DNA of 64,000 bases from Lewinellaceae bacterium. Lineage in GTDB: Bacteria; Bacteroidota; Bacteroidia; Chitinophagales; Saprospiraceae. The notes under the pieces are model-generated. The model was not told the DNA's origin and searched no databases. It worked only from the letters and a program-made list of their open reading frames with translations. The position numbers and the translations under genes are program-made. Shown here piece after piece: positions 1 through 7,789 of the stretch. Location of the stretch: assembly GCA_020636325.1 (NCBI GenBank), contig JACJYC010000006.1, forward strand, positions 62,001 to 126,000, read 5' to 3'. How positions within the stretch are numbered: the stretch's first letter is position 1; every line of letters begins with the position of its first letter.

Positions 1-882
1 ATGGCAGTCCTGGCGCTGGATCCCGTTTTTCAGAACAACGAACCCACCAACGTGAACCCCGTGCTGACGGACGCCAAACAGCAATTGGTCGCTGATTTTA
101 ACCTCAGCGACTTCCTCCAGCAGGCCAATAACAACGACCCCGACGGCAACTGGTTTTCCAATGCCGTTAACCAGGCGGACCAGACCCCGCTTCGCGGCGT
201 GCCCTCGGCCAATATCGTAGACGTCTACATGGCCAAGAGCAAGGTGTCGGATGCCTACGACCCGAACTATATGCGACTGGAAGCCTGCTCCTGCCCGCCC
301 GGCGGCGACGGCGCCCAGCAACTGCTTTGTACCGTCAATTTCCAGAACGACGGACTCCAACCCACCACCAACGTTTTCATCACCATCGATATGCCGGAAG
401 GCATCCAGATGGAAAGCCTCTTTGATTCCCTGCTCTACCTGCATCCCGAAATCACTTCCGGAACCGCAGGTACCGTCCAGGTGATCAAGAGTACCTCCCC
501 CGGGTCGCGGACCGTAACCTGGAAATTGCTCAATTTCGCCATCCAACCCACGCAAATATTCGGCCCCGGCAACGACGCCACCTACGGCCAGATCGTTTTC
601 ACCATGCTGACCAAACCCGGATTCAGCATCAAGGACCTTGAACCCATGTACGCCTGCATCCGGTTCAATCAGGAAAATGCCCCCGAAGTCTGTACCGAAA
701 AAGTTCAACCGATCATACTGACACAAGGCGACGGCGCAAGCGCCCAGATCCTGACCTGTCAGGAATGCGATTGCCCGCCTTTCAATTTCATGGATTGGCT
801 GCGCAGCCTGCCCTGGTGGGCCTATCTGCTGGTCCTGATCCTGTTGCTGCTGCTGATCTGGCTGATCAGGAAGGTTCTTTAG
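1..882 (+). CDS. DUF11-like repeat protein with C-terminal membrane anchor; 5' end possibly outside the window
   Basis: The reading frame is open from the first base, so the true start may lie upstream; no signal peptide is visible. Residues about 85-240 resemble the DUF11/conserved-repeat beta-sandwich common in Bacteroidota surface proteins (DPNYM, then a cysteine pair in ACSCPPGG, then NFQNDGLQPTTNVFITID). A second cysteine cluster (CQECDCPP) sits just before a hydrophobic segment at about 270-290 that ends in RKVL, which suggests a tail-anchored topology with most of the protein on one side of the membrane. The stop at 880-882 is followed at once by GTAAG-type repeats. It is followed on the same strand by a CHAT-domain protein. 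Function unknown. Confidence 0.7.
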   Translation: MAVLALDPVFQNNEPTNVNPVLTDAKQQLVADFNLSDFLQQANNNDPDGNWFSNAVNQADQTPLRGVPSANIVDVYMAKSKVSDAYDPNYMRLEACSCPPGGDGAQQLLCTVNFQNDGLQPTTNVFITIDMPEGIQMESLFDSLLYLHPEITSGTAGTVQVIKSTSPGSRTVTWKLLNFAIQPTQIFGPGNDATYGQIVFTMLTKPGFSIKDLEPMYACIRFNQENAPEVCTEKVQPIILTQGDGASAQILTCQECDCPPFNFMDWLRSLPWWAYLLVLILLLLLIWLIRKVL

Positions 883-950
883 TCGTAAGGTGTAAGTTAT
901 AAGTCGTAAGCCTCCTGCCGGCAGGCAGGTTGCAAGTCCTAAGTCAGGTG
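883..950 (+). repeat. Class A oligomer repeats (GTAAGT/GTCGTAAG type) plus a CCTGCCGGCAGG palindrome
   Basis: Directly after the stop at 882 there are degenerate GTAAG units (TCGTAAGGTGTAAG, TTATAAGTCGTAAG). They are followed by the perfect palindrome CCTGCCGGCAGG at 914-925 and more units (TTGCAAGTCCTAAGTCAG). Related units occur at 55248-55275 and 58161-58279. This is part of the 314-base stretch between the flanking genes. Confidence 0.75.
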
Positions 951-1089
951 ATTGAGCGACGCCGACGCCGTCAGCCTCGGAGGCCGAAGCCAACCCATAA
1001 GCAGGGAGGAATAATCCCTGGCCGGCCCGGTCGATTTTTCGGCATTCCGCGGGAACTTCCAAGATCCCCACCCCGTTATCACCCTAACC

Positions 1090-1170
1090 ACTTACAACTT
1101 ACAACATACAACTTACAACTTACAACTTACAACTTACGACTTACGACTTACAACTTACAACTTACAACTG
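1090..1170 (-). repeat. Class A oligomer repeats, inverted copy
   Basis: About ten units of the form CTTACAACTTACAA/CTTACGACTTACGA on the plus strand, the reverse complement of the GTAAGTTGTAAGTCGTAAG units at 883-950. The two blocks face each other around about 140 bases (951-1089) in which nothing else is recognisable, so a transcript could pair across them. The block ends 27 bases before the start chosen for the CHAT gene. Confidence 0.75.
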
Positions 1171-1196
1171 ATTCATTCCTCCAAAAAACCGAAAAC

Positions 1197-4109
1197 ATGC
1201 GTCCCCGAATCCTCACACTTTTCGCTTTTGCGTCCATTTTGCTGGTCTTGTTGCGGACACCTGCATTGGCCCAATCCGGAGAAACGTGGATTGAAACCGC
1301 CGCCGTTGCAGCAAAGCACAACAACCCCGACAGCGTATCGATGGCGCTTGATCATGCCCGTAAAGCTTTTGAACAGGAGGGCGCGCTGAAGGACTGGATC
1401 GCCGGATGCAAGCAGGTGGCCAAGGTCTTCCGCGACCAATTGGGCGACCCGGAACAGGCCATGGTCATTTTCCGTCGCTGTTTTCCCGCCAACAACTGGA
1501 AACAACCCGAAACCTACGAGGAATGGGACCAGGCCGGTTGGCTTTATGTCAATGTTGCTTACACATTCAATTACAGTTTCGAACAATACCGGGAAGCCGC
1601 CAACTATTACGAACGGGCCCGCCAGATCCTGGTGGATCGCCTCCAACAGGACAACCTGGATGTGGCCATTTACCTTTTTGAAGAATTGGGTAACCTCTAC
1701 ACCAAATTAGGCGATTACCGCGCCGCCGAATTGCTGCTGGAGCGTTTCAAAGGCATTGCTTTGCGCGAAAAAGAATACGACCTGGCCGCTCAGGCCTACA
1801 ACGACCTGGCGGCGCTGCATATCGCGAAAAAGGATCCGGGTAAAGCAGTCGCCATTTGCCGGGAAGGACTGGATCTGAAAGGATTGAACCCTTTTTCTGT
1901 GGGATTGCTCAACGGCAACCTGCTCAAGGCCAATACCGACCTCAACCGGTATCCGGAAGCTTTAAAGAACGCCGAAGGAACCGAAAAAGCATTCGGCGCC
2001 ATTCTCGCAGCCGGTTATCAGGGGATCAAAGGCCGGCTATCCATCATCGAATGGCTGAAAGGCGATATCTATGTCCGCACCGGCAATTTTGCTGAAGCGG
2101 AAAACGCCTACCGGGCAGCCCGCCAATACCTGCTCGACCTGCTGCCCTCCGGCCAGTCCCGCGACCTGGCCAGGGTCTACAATTCCTGGGCCGCCATGGA
2201 ATCGCTGCGCGGCCGGCACGATGATGCGCTGGCCCTGCACCAGAAAGCACTGCAGTCGATCCTCCCTGATTTTGATCCGTGTGAACTGACCGATAACCCG
2301 AAAGCCGCTACCTTCTACGCCGAAAAAACAATACAGGAAACCCTGCTCAGCAAAGCCCAGGCATTGCAGGAGCGGTTTGATGCCGCCGGAAACCTGATCG
2401 ACCTGGAGTCGGCACTCCAATGCCATGAACTCGTATTCGAAGTGGAAAAATTGCTGCGGCAAACCTTCCCCTTCGAAAGCTCCCAACTGGAGAAGGCGGA
2501 GGAAAGCCGCCGCCGCAGCGAAGAAGCGATGGGCATAGCCCTTAAATTATGGCAGCGTACCGGCCAACAGGCATACGAGGAACGCGCATTGGCCATTGCA
2601 GAGCGAAGCAAAAGCGTACTGTTGCTGGAAGCCTTCCACCGGTCGATGGCCAACAACCTGTCGAGCCTTCCGGATAGCGTGATGGAGCGGGAAAGGGAAT
2701 TGCAGGCTGCCATTGCCGTGGCGGAAAAACGCCTTTTTGACGCCCGGTCGGACGGCGAGCCGGCAGCGCAAATCCAGGAACTGGAAACCCGTGTGCTGGA
2801 TCGCCGCCAGGCCTACACCGCCTGGGTCGCCCAGCTCGACCAGGACAACCGCAGGTATTACGACCTCAAGTCCGGGTACCGGGTAGCTACGCTGGCGGAT
2901 ATCCGTTCGAACCTGCACGCGGACGATGCTTTCATCAATTACTTTACGGGCGAGCAGCATATTTACGTCTTTGTCGTCACCGCCGACCGGTTTGAATGGC
3001 TGGCCATCGACCGCGATTTTCCGCTCAATGAGTGGGTAACCGAATTCCGGAATGCCATCGAAGGATTCCAGATGCCGGGGGCCGACCGGTCTGCGCTCAG
3101 CCAGGTTTACAGCGAACTTGGATTTAAACTATACGATAAGCTTTTTGCACCGGTAGCGGCAACGGGGCTGCCGGAAAATCTGATGATCGTCCCAAGCGGA
3201 GCCCTGGGTTTTTTGCCATTTGACGCTTTGCTGACCCAGCCCAGGAATGACGCCCGGTTCAGGGACTATCCCTACCTGGTTAAGGACTACAACATCAGCT
3301 ATACCTGGTCGGCGACCGTGCAGCATATGCTCGCTGCACGCCCGGTGAAGGGCGCCGGCCGTCAATTTGTGGGGTTTGCACCCGCGTTCACCGGCAAAGG
3401 CGGATTCGGCGCATTGGCCAACAACCGGGAAGTGGTGGAAGATGCCTTTAATGCGGTAGGCGGCCGGAAATACCTCAATGAAAACGCCAACCTCGGCAAT
3501 TGGGCCCAATTCGCTCCCACAGCCGGGATCATCCACCTGTCTACCCATGCGCAGGCCAACAGCTCGGAAGGGGAGTTCTCCTTTATTGTGTTTGCCAACG
3601 ATCAGGGAGGCTATGATTCCCTGTTTGTCAAAGACCTTTACAGCATGGACCTGGCCGCCGAAATGGTGGTGCTCAGCGCCTGCGAAACGGCCATCGGCAA
3701 ACTCTACGAAGGCGAAGGCATGATCAGCCTCGCACGGGGCTTCTTCTTTGCCGGCGCCCGCAGCGTGATCACAACCCTCTGGCAGATCAACGACGATGCC
3801 AACCGCCGCATCATGGCCGGCTTTTATCAGGGGATTAAGAACGGCCTCCCCAAAAGCGAAGCCATGCGCAATGCCAAACTGGCCCAAATCCAATCGGACG
3901 GCGACCCCCTGAACGCCCACCCGGCATATTGGGCCGCTTTTGCACCCGTAGGCGGCATGGAACCCGTTTTCCACCCCGTAGCCTGGCTGAAACTGGTCGG
4001 GGCAGGCCTCCTGCTCGGTATCGCATTTTTGCTGATCTACCGGTTCCGCAGAAAACCGCCGCAAATGACCCGGACGCCGGTGAAGCGGGCGGTTCATGCC
4101 TCGTCCTGA
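1197..4109 (+). CDS. Secreted or periplasmic TPR-CHAT domain protein with C-terminal membrane anchor
   Basis: A longer frame opens at 930, but its first 89 codons run through the class A repeats. ATG 1197 begins a clean signal peptide (MRPRILTLFAFA...PALAQ), giving 970 aa. Residues about 30-560 hold tetratricopeptide-like helical repeats (for example ANYYERARQIL, AEAENAYRAARQYL). A coiled region follows, then a CHAT (caspase-HetF-associated) domain at about 690-930 with the expected dyad: His784 in LSTHAQ and Cys829 in LSACETAIG. This is followed by the typical GEGMISLARGFFFAGA and TTLWQINDD motifs. A hydrophobic segment at about 929-948 and a basic tail (YRFRRK) suggest a membrane anchor. 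CHAT proteins are caspase-like proteases or scaffolds; the substrate is unknown. Confidence 0.88.
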   Translation: MRPRILTLFAFASILLVLLRTPALAQSGETWIETAAVAAKHNNPDSVSMALDHARKAFEQEGALKDWIAGCKQVAKVFRDQLGDPEQAMVIFRRCFPANNWKQPETYEEWDQAGWLYVNVAYTFNYSFEQYREAANYYERARQILVDRLQQDNLDVAIYLFEELGNLYTKLGDYRAAELLLERFKGIALREKEYDLAAQAYNDLAALHIAKKDPGKAVAICREGLDLKGLNPFSVGLLNGNLLKANTDLNRYPEALKNAEGTEKAFGAILAAGYQGIKGRLSIIEWLKGDIYVRTGNFAEAENAYRAARQYLLDLLPSGQSRDLARVYNSWAAMESLRGRHDDALALHQKALQSILPDFDPCELTDNPKAATFYAEKTIQETLLSKAQALQERFDAAGNLIDLESALQCHELVFEVEKLLRQTFPFESSQLEKAEESRRRSEEAMGIALKLWQRTGQQAYEERALAIAERSKSVLLLEAFHRSMANNLSSLPDSVMERERELQAAIAVAEKRLFDARSDGEPAAQIQELETRVLDRRQAYTAWVAQLDQDNRRYYDLKSGYRVATLADIRSNLHADDAFINYFTGEQHIYVFVVTADRFEWLAIDRDFPLNEWVTEFRNAIEGFQMPGADRSALSQVYSELGFKLYDKLFAPVAATGLPENLMIVPSGALGFLPFDALLTQPRNDARFRDYPYLVKDYNISYTWSATVQHMLAARPVKGAGRQFVGFAPAFTGKGGFGALANNREVVEDAFNAVGGRKYLNENANLGNWAQFAPTAGIIHLSTHAQANSSEGEFSFIVFANDQGGYDSLFVKDLYSMDLAAEMVVLSACETAIGKLYEGEGMISLARGFFFAGARSVITTLWQINDDANRRIMAGFYQGIKNGLPKSEAMRNAKLAQIQSDGDPLNAHPAYWAAFAPVGGMEPVFHPVAWLKLVGAGLLLGIAFLLIYRFRRKPPQMTRTPVKRAVHASS

Positions 4110-4136
4110 TGCATAAGATTTGTCCTTGAAATGTTG

Positions 4137-4144
4137 TACCTTTG
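4137..4144 (+). promoter_or_regulatory. Bacteroidota -7 box (TACCTTTG) upstream of the Uma2 gene
   Basis: TACCTTTG matches the TAnnTTTG -7 consensus and lies 14 bases before the ATG at 4159. The upstream TTTG at 4119-4122 is only 14 bases away, shorter than usual, so only the -7 element is firm. Confidence 0.5.
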
Positions 4145-4158
4145 TATAAAACATTTTC

Positions 4159-4767
4159 ATGCCCGCTGCCGATACAAGCCGTACCATCATCACCGACCTT
4201 TCCCAACTCGACCCGGAAGGATCCTATACCTATGCGGACTATCTGGTATGGCAATTTCGCGAAAGGGTCGAATTGATCCGGGGCAGGCTCTTCAAAATGA
4301 GCCCGGCGCCGAATCTGTCGCATCAAAAAGTATCCAGGGAACTAAGTCGTATTTTTTTCAACTACTTTAATAAAAAGAACTGTCAGGTCTTTTCAGCTCC
4401 ATTTGACGTACGCCTGCCCGTATCCCGGAAAAAAGGCCAGACCACAACGGTCGTCCAGCCGGACCTTTGCGTGATTTGCGACGAATCCAAACTGGATGAA
4501 CAAGGCTGTAACGGCGCGCCGGACCTGATCATTGAAATCCTTTCGCCTGGTAATTCCAAACGGGAAATGCGGGACAAATTCCAGGTTTATGAAGAGGCCG
4601 GCGTACGCGAGTACTGGCTGGTCAATCCGCAGGATCGGGTGGTTTTGATCTATATCCTGGATGAAACCGGCAAGTTCGTCGGTCTTGCGCCGGTGACGGA
4701 TGAGGACCCCCTCCGGCCGACCATCTTTCCTGACCTCGACGTCGACCTGATGGAGGTATTCCGTTAG
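4159..4767 (+). CDS. Uma2 family (DUF820) PD-(D/E)XK nuclease-like protein
   Basis: 202 aa, the usual length for this family. The restriction-endonuclease-like core is visible: Pro101-Asp102 in VVQPDLCVI, then DLIIEILSPGN with Asp122 and Glu126, then KFQVYEEAGVREYWLVNP. The N-terminal RVELIRGRLFKMSPAPN strand-turn is also characteristic. Uma2 proteins are very abundant in cyanobacteria and some Bacteroidota, often as many solitary copies, and their substrate is unproven. It stands alone here with its own -7 box. Confidence 0.88.
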   Translation: MPAADTSRTIITDLSQLDPEGSYTYADYLVWQFRERVELIRGRLFKMSPAPNLSHQKVSRELSRIFFNYFNKKNCQVFSAPFDVRLPVSRKKGQTTTVVQPDLCVICDESKLDEQGCNGAPDLIIEILSPGNSKREMRDKFQVYEEAGVREYWLVNPQDRVVLIYILDETGKFVGLAPVTDEDPLRPTIFPDLDVDLMEVFR

Positions 4768-4800
4768 CAACCTTTCCGCGTTCATTTCCAAAAGAATTTT

Positions 4801-4808
4801 TACTTTAG
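4801..4808 (+). promoter_or_regulatory. Possible -7 box upstream of the MFS gene
   Basis: TACTTTAG differs from TAnnTTTG at one position and lies 72 bases before the ATG at 4881. No clear -33 element was seen. Confidence 0.3.
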
Positions 4809-4880
4809 CCGGAACGTAAATAAAGCGAACCAATAACCTTTCCGGAAACGGCCGTTGAAGGAAAGCAGCAACTTTAAGCG

Positions 4881-6224
4881 ATGACTAAAGTATCGATCAG
4901 TTCGAAGAAGCCGCAGCTGTCCTTCTGGCAGATCTGGAATATGAGCTTCGGCTTCCTGGGCATCCAATTCGGCTTTGCCCTGCAAAACGCCAACGTGAGC
5001 CGGATCTTTGAAAAACTGGGCGCCTCCCAGGACGAATTGCCCATCCTCTGGCTGGCAGCGCCCGTAACCGGTCTCCTAGTGCAACCCATCATCGGATACT
5101 ACAGCGACCGGACCTGGCTGCCGAAATGGGGCAGACGCCGGCCGTTTTTTGCAGCGGGCGCCATCCTGGCTACTTTGGCGCTGTTGCTGATGCCGAATGC
5201 ATCCGCCCTTTGGATGGCGGTCATCACCCTCTGGTTGATGGACGCTTCGATCAACATCAGCATGGAACCCTTCAGGGCCTTCGTAGGGGATATGCTCCCC
5301 AATGAACAGCGCACCGGCGGATTTGCCATGCAGAGCTTCTTCATCGGTACGGGGGCGGTGATCGCCTCTGCCCTTCCTTATATCTTCACCAATTGGTTCG
5401 GCCTGGCCAATACCGCCCCGGAAGGCATGATCCCGGATGCGGTGAAATGGTCCTTCTACGTGGGCGGGTTCGCCTATTTCAGCGCTGTAATGTGGACGGT
5501 TCTCAAAACCCAGGAATATCCCCCAGACGACATTGAAGCCTTGAAGGCCGAAAATGCCGGGGTCGGGATCTGGGACGGCCTCAGGGAATCTTTTCTGGGC
5601 ATATTCAAGATGCCGCTGACCATGGTCCAGTTGTCCCTGGTGCAGTTCTTCTCCTGGTTTGCGCTGTTTGCCATGTGGATCTACACCACTTCCGCGGTCA
5701 CCAGCCATATTTACGGCAGTACGGATACGACCTCGGAAATCTACAACCAGGGCGCCGATTGGGTCGGGATCTGTTTTGCCGTATACAACGGCATTGCCGC
5801 CGTGGTGGCTTTTCTCCTGCCGGTCGTCGCCAAAAGGACCAGCCGCAGAGTGACCCATATGCTGGCGCTGTTTTGCGGCGGCCTGGGCCTCATCTCGATT
5901 TATTTTATCAAAGACCCCAACCTGTTGCTGGTTTCCATGGTGGGCGTGGGGATCGCCTGGGCCAGCATCCTGTCCATGCCTTATGCCATGTTGTCCAGTA
6001 TCCTGCCAGCCGATAAGATGGGGTATTATATGGGCGTGTTCAACTTCTTTATCGTCATTCCGCAGATCGTTGCAGCGGGTATTCTGGGATTTTTGCTGAA
6101 AATTTTATTTGACAGCGTTCCCGTTTACGCCCTGATCATCGGCGGGGTTTCCATGTTCCTGGCGGGGTTGCTGAGCCTTCGGGTGGATGACCGGGACGTG
6201 GATGTCACTTTTGCTCGGAAATAA
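4881..6224 (+). CDS. MFS sugar transporter, SLC45-like (probable maltose/oligosaccharide:cation symporter)
   Basis: 447 aa with about 12 hydrophobic segments. The start region WQIWNMSFGFLGIQFGFAL, the loop GYYSDRTWLPKWGRRRPFF (MFS RxGRRRP-type motif between helices 2 and 3) and SINISMEPFRAFVGDMLP match the SLC45 group. Members in Bacteroidota usually accompany maltose or maltodextrin enzymes, and a GH13 alpha-glucosidase lies about 13 kb away at 19.3-21.0 kb, which fits but does not prove the substrate. Located in the inner membrane. Followed after 33 bases by the GH140-like gene on the same strand, with which it may be cotranscribed. Confidence 0.85.
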   Translation: MTKVSISSKKPQLSFWQIWNMSFGFLGIQFGFALQNANVSRIFEKLGASQDELPILWLAAPVTGLLVQPIIGYYSDRTWLPKWGRRRPFFAAGAILATLALLLMPNASALWMAVITLWLMDASINISMEPFRAFVGDMLPNEQRTGGFAMQSFFIGTGAVIASALPYIFTNWFGLANTAPEGMIPDAVKWSFYVGGFAYFSAVMWTVLKTQEYPPDDIEALKAENAGVGIWDGLRESFLGIFKMPLTMVQLSLVQFFSWFALFAMWIYTTSAVTSHIYGSTDTTSEIYNQGADWVGICFAVYNGIAAVVAFLLPVVAKRTSRRVTHMLALFCGGLGLISIYFIKDPNLLLVSMVGVGIAWASILSMPYAMLSSILPADKMGYYMGVFNFFIVIPQIVAAGILGFLLKILFDSVPVYALIIGGVSMFLAGLLSLRVDDRDVDVTFARK

Positions 6225-6257
6225 CTCGTACTCGATAACATTCCGGATGTATAGATT

Positions 6258-7610
6258 ATGAAAAGAAAGCTTCTACCGGCATTTTTCCTGCTGTTTGCAC
6301 TGGCTGCAACGGCTCAATTCAGGGTCAGCGATAATCATCGTTTTATCCTGCGCGACGGTAAACCCTTTTTCTGGATGGGCGATACCGCCTGGGAGCTGTT
6401 CCATCGCTTGAACAAGGAACAGGCGGTCTATTACCTCAAAAAGCGGGCTGAGCAGGGTTTTACCGTGATCCAGGCGGTAGCGCTGGCCGAATTTGACGGG
6501 CTGCACATTCCCAATCCGGAAGGCGATCTGCCCCTGATCAACGATGACCCGAGACAACCCAACGAACAGTATTTTCAGCATGTCGATTATATCATAGATC
6601 AGGCGGCTGAAGCGGGCCTGGTGATCGCCCTGCTGCCCACCTGGGGCGATAAGGTCTTCAAAAATACCTGGGGGAACGGCCCTGAAGTGTTCACACCCGA
6701 AAATGCCGAGGTGTACGGCAAATGGATCGGCGCCCGGTACAAGAACCGCAAAAATGTGATCTGGCTGTTGGGCGGCGACCGCAATCCGCGCAATGATCGG
6801 GACCTGGCCATCTGGAGAGCGATGGCGGCTGGGGTGGCCGAAGGCGCAGGCGGCAACGACCAGGTCCTGATGGGCTTCCACCCGCAACCCGCGGAAAAAG
6901 GATCGGCCGAATGGTTTCACAACGACGACTGGCTCGATTTCAATATGTTCCAGACCGGCCATTGCCGGGATAACAACGTCTACGATTTCATCCAACGGGC
7001 TTATAACCTGAGTCCCGCCAAACCGGTCATCGACGGGGAACCGATCTACGAGGATCATCCCGTGTGTTTTAACGCCCGCGAGCTCGGAACATCCAACGCG
7101 CTGGATGTGCGCAAGTCCGTTTACCTGACCATCTTTTCCGGCGCATTCGGCGCTACGTACGGCTGCCACGATATCTGGCAAATGTATTCGCCCTACCGGC
7201 CAGCCGTCAACGGCCCACACGTCTATTGGCAGGAAGCCCTGGACCTGCCCGGCGCCGGTCAGATGAAGTACGTCCGCAAACTGATGGAATCGCGGCCGGC
7301 CCTCGACCGGGTACCCGACCAATCCCTGATCGTGGAAAACGATTACTGGGCCGCCGAACGCATCCAGGCTACCCGTGGGAAGGATTATCTTTTTGTGTAC
7401 AGCGCGGCCGGCAAGCCTTTCACCGTCAACCTGGGTAAAATCAGCGGGGAAACCCTCAGGGCCTATTGGTACAATCCCCGGAAAGGGGAAGCAACCCAAC
7501 TGGAATCCGTGAAGAACCGCGGTACTCAGCAGTTCAAACCGCCTACCTCCGGCTACGGCCAGGATTGGGTGCTTATACTGGACGACGCGTCCAAAAATTA
7601 CGGATTTTAA
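6258..7610 (+). CDS. DUF4038/GH140-like secreted glycoside hydrolase
   Basis: 450 aa. The signal peptide is MKRKLLPAFFLLFALAATAQ. The N-terminal module FRVSDNHRFILRDGKPFFW followed by MGDTAWELFHRL is the hallmark of the DUF4038 TIM barrel. Barrel motifs include NVIWLLGGDRNPRND and PVIDGEPIYEDHP, whose Glu is a likely catalytic residue by analogy with GH140 apiosidases. The last 90 residues (LIVENDYWAAERIQATRGKDYLFVYS) match the small beta-sandwich that accompanies this barrel, often labelled putative collagen-binding. Probably cleaves a plant-type glycan in the periplasm or at the surface. A sulfatase follows convergently. Confidence 0.87.
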   Translation: MKRKLLPAFFLLFALAATAQFRVSDNHRFILRDGKPFFWMGDTAWELFHRLNKEQAVYYLKKRAEQGFTVIQAVALAEFDGLHIPNPEGDLPLINDDPRQPNEQYFQHVDYIIDQAAEAGLVIALLPTWGDKVFKNTWGNGPEVFTPENAEVYGKWIGARYKNRKNVIWLLGGDRNPRNDRDLAIWRAMAAGVAEGAGGNDQVLMGFHPQPAEKGSAEWFHNDDWLDFNMFQTGHCRDNNVYDFIQRAYNLSPAKPVIDGEPIYEDHPVCFNARELGTSNALDVRKSVYLTIFSGAFGATYGCHDIWQMYSPYRPAVNGPHVYWQEALDLPGAGQMKYVRKLMESRPALDRVPDQSLIVENDYWAAERIQATRGKDYLFVYSAAGKPFTVNLGKISGETLRAYWYNPRKGEATQLESVKNRGTQQFKPPTSGYGQDWVLILDDASKNYGF

Positions 7611-7639
7611 TCGTAATTCCTGACATACCGAAGGACAGG

Positions 7640-7789
7640 TCATCCAGCCACCAGAATCAAGTATCCACCACGCCTCAGCGTGGCAGCACCAAGTATCCAG
7701 CCACCAGAATCAAGTATCCAGCATCCAGCCACCAGCATCCACCACGCCTCAGCGTGGCAGCATCCAGCACCAAGCATCCAGCAACAGCC
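7640..7789 (-). repeat. Class B oligomer repeats with two CCACGC-hairpins, abutting the sulfatase stop codon
   Basis: Degenerate 10-mers (CCAGCATCCAG, CAAGTATCCAG, CCACCAGAATC) fill the gap between the convergent GH140 and sulfatase genes. Two copies of the 16-base palindrome CCACGCCTCAGCGTGG lie at 7668-7683 and 7742-7757, each followed by CAG. The array ends exactly at the sulfatase stop codon (7790). It is the same family as the 1.6-kb tract at 17735-19312 and has the same orientation relative to its gene: reading along the mRNA it gives CTGGATGCTGGATAC. Confidence 0.8.

Noticed and set aside
930..1196. N-terminal extension of the CHAT protein
   Set aside because: The extension encodes the repeat (LQLTTYNLQLTTYN) and precedes a proper signal peptide at 1197.
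3129..4193. 354-codon open frame on the minus strand opposite the CHAT domain
   Set aside because: Antisense shadow; the plus strand carries the catalytic His-Cys motifs.
6273..7643. 456-codon open frame on the minus strand opposite the GH140-like gene
   Set aside because: Antisense shadow of a gene with a signal peptide and DUF4038 motifs.
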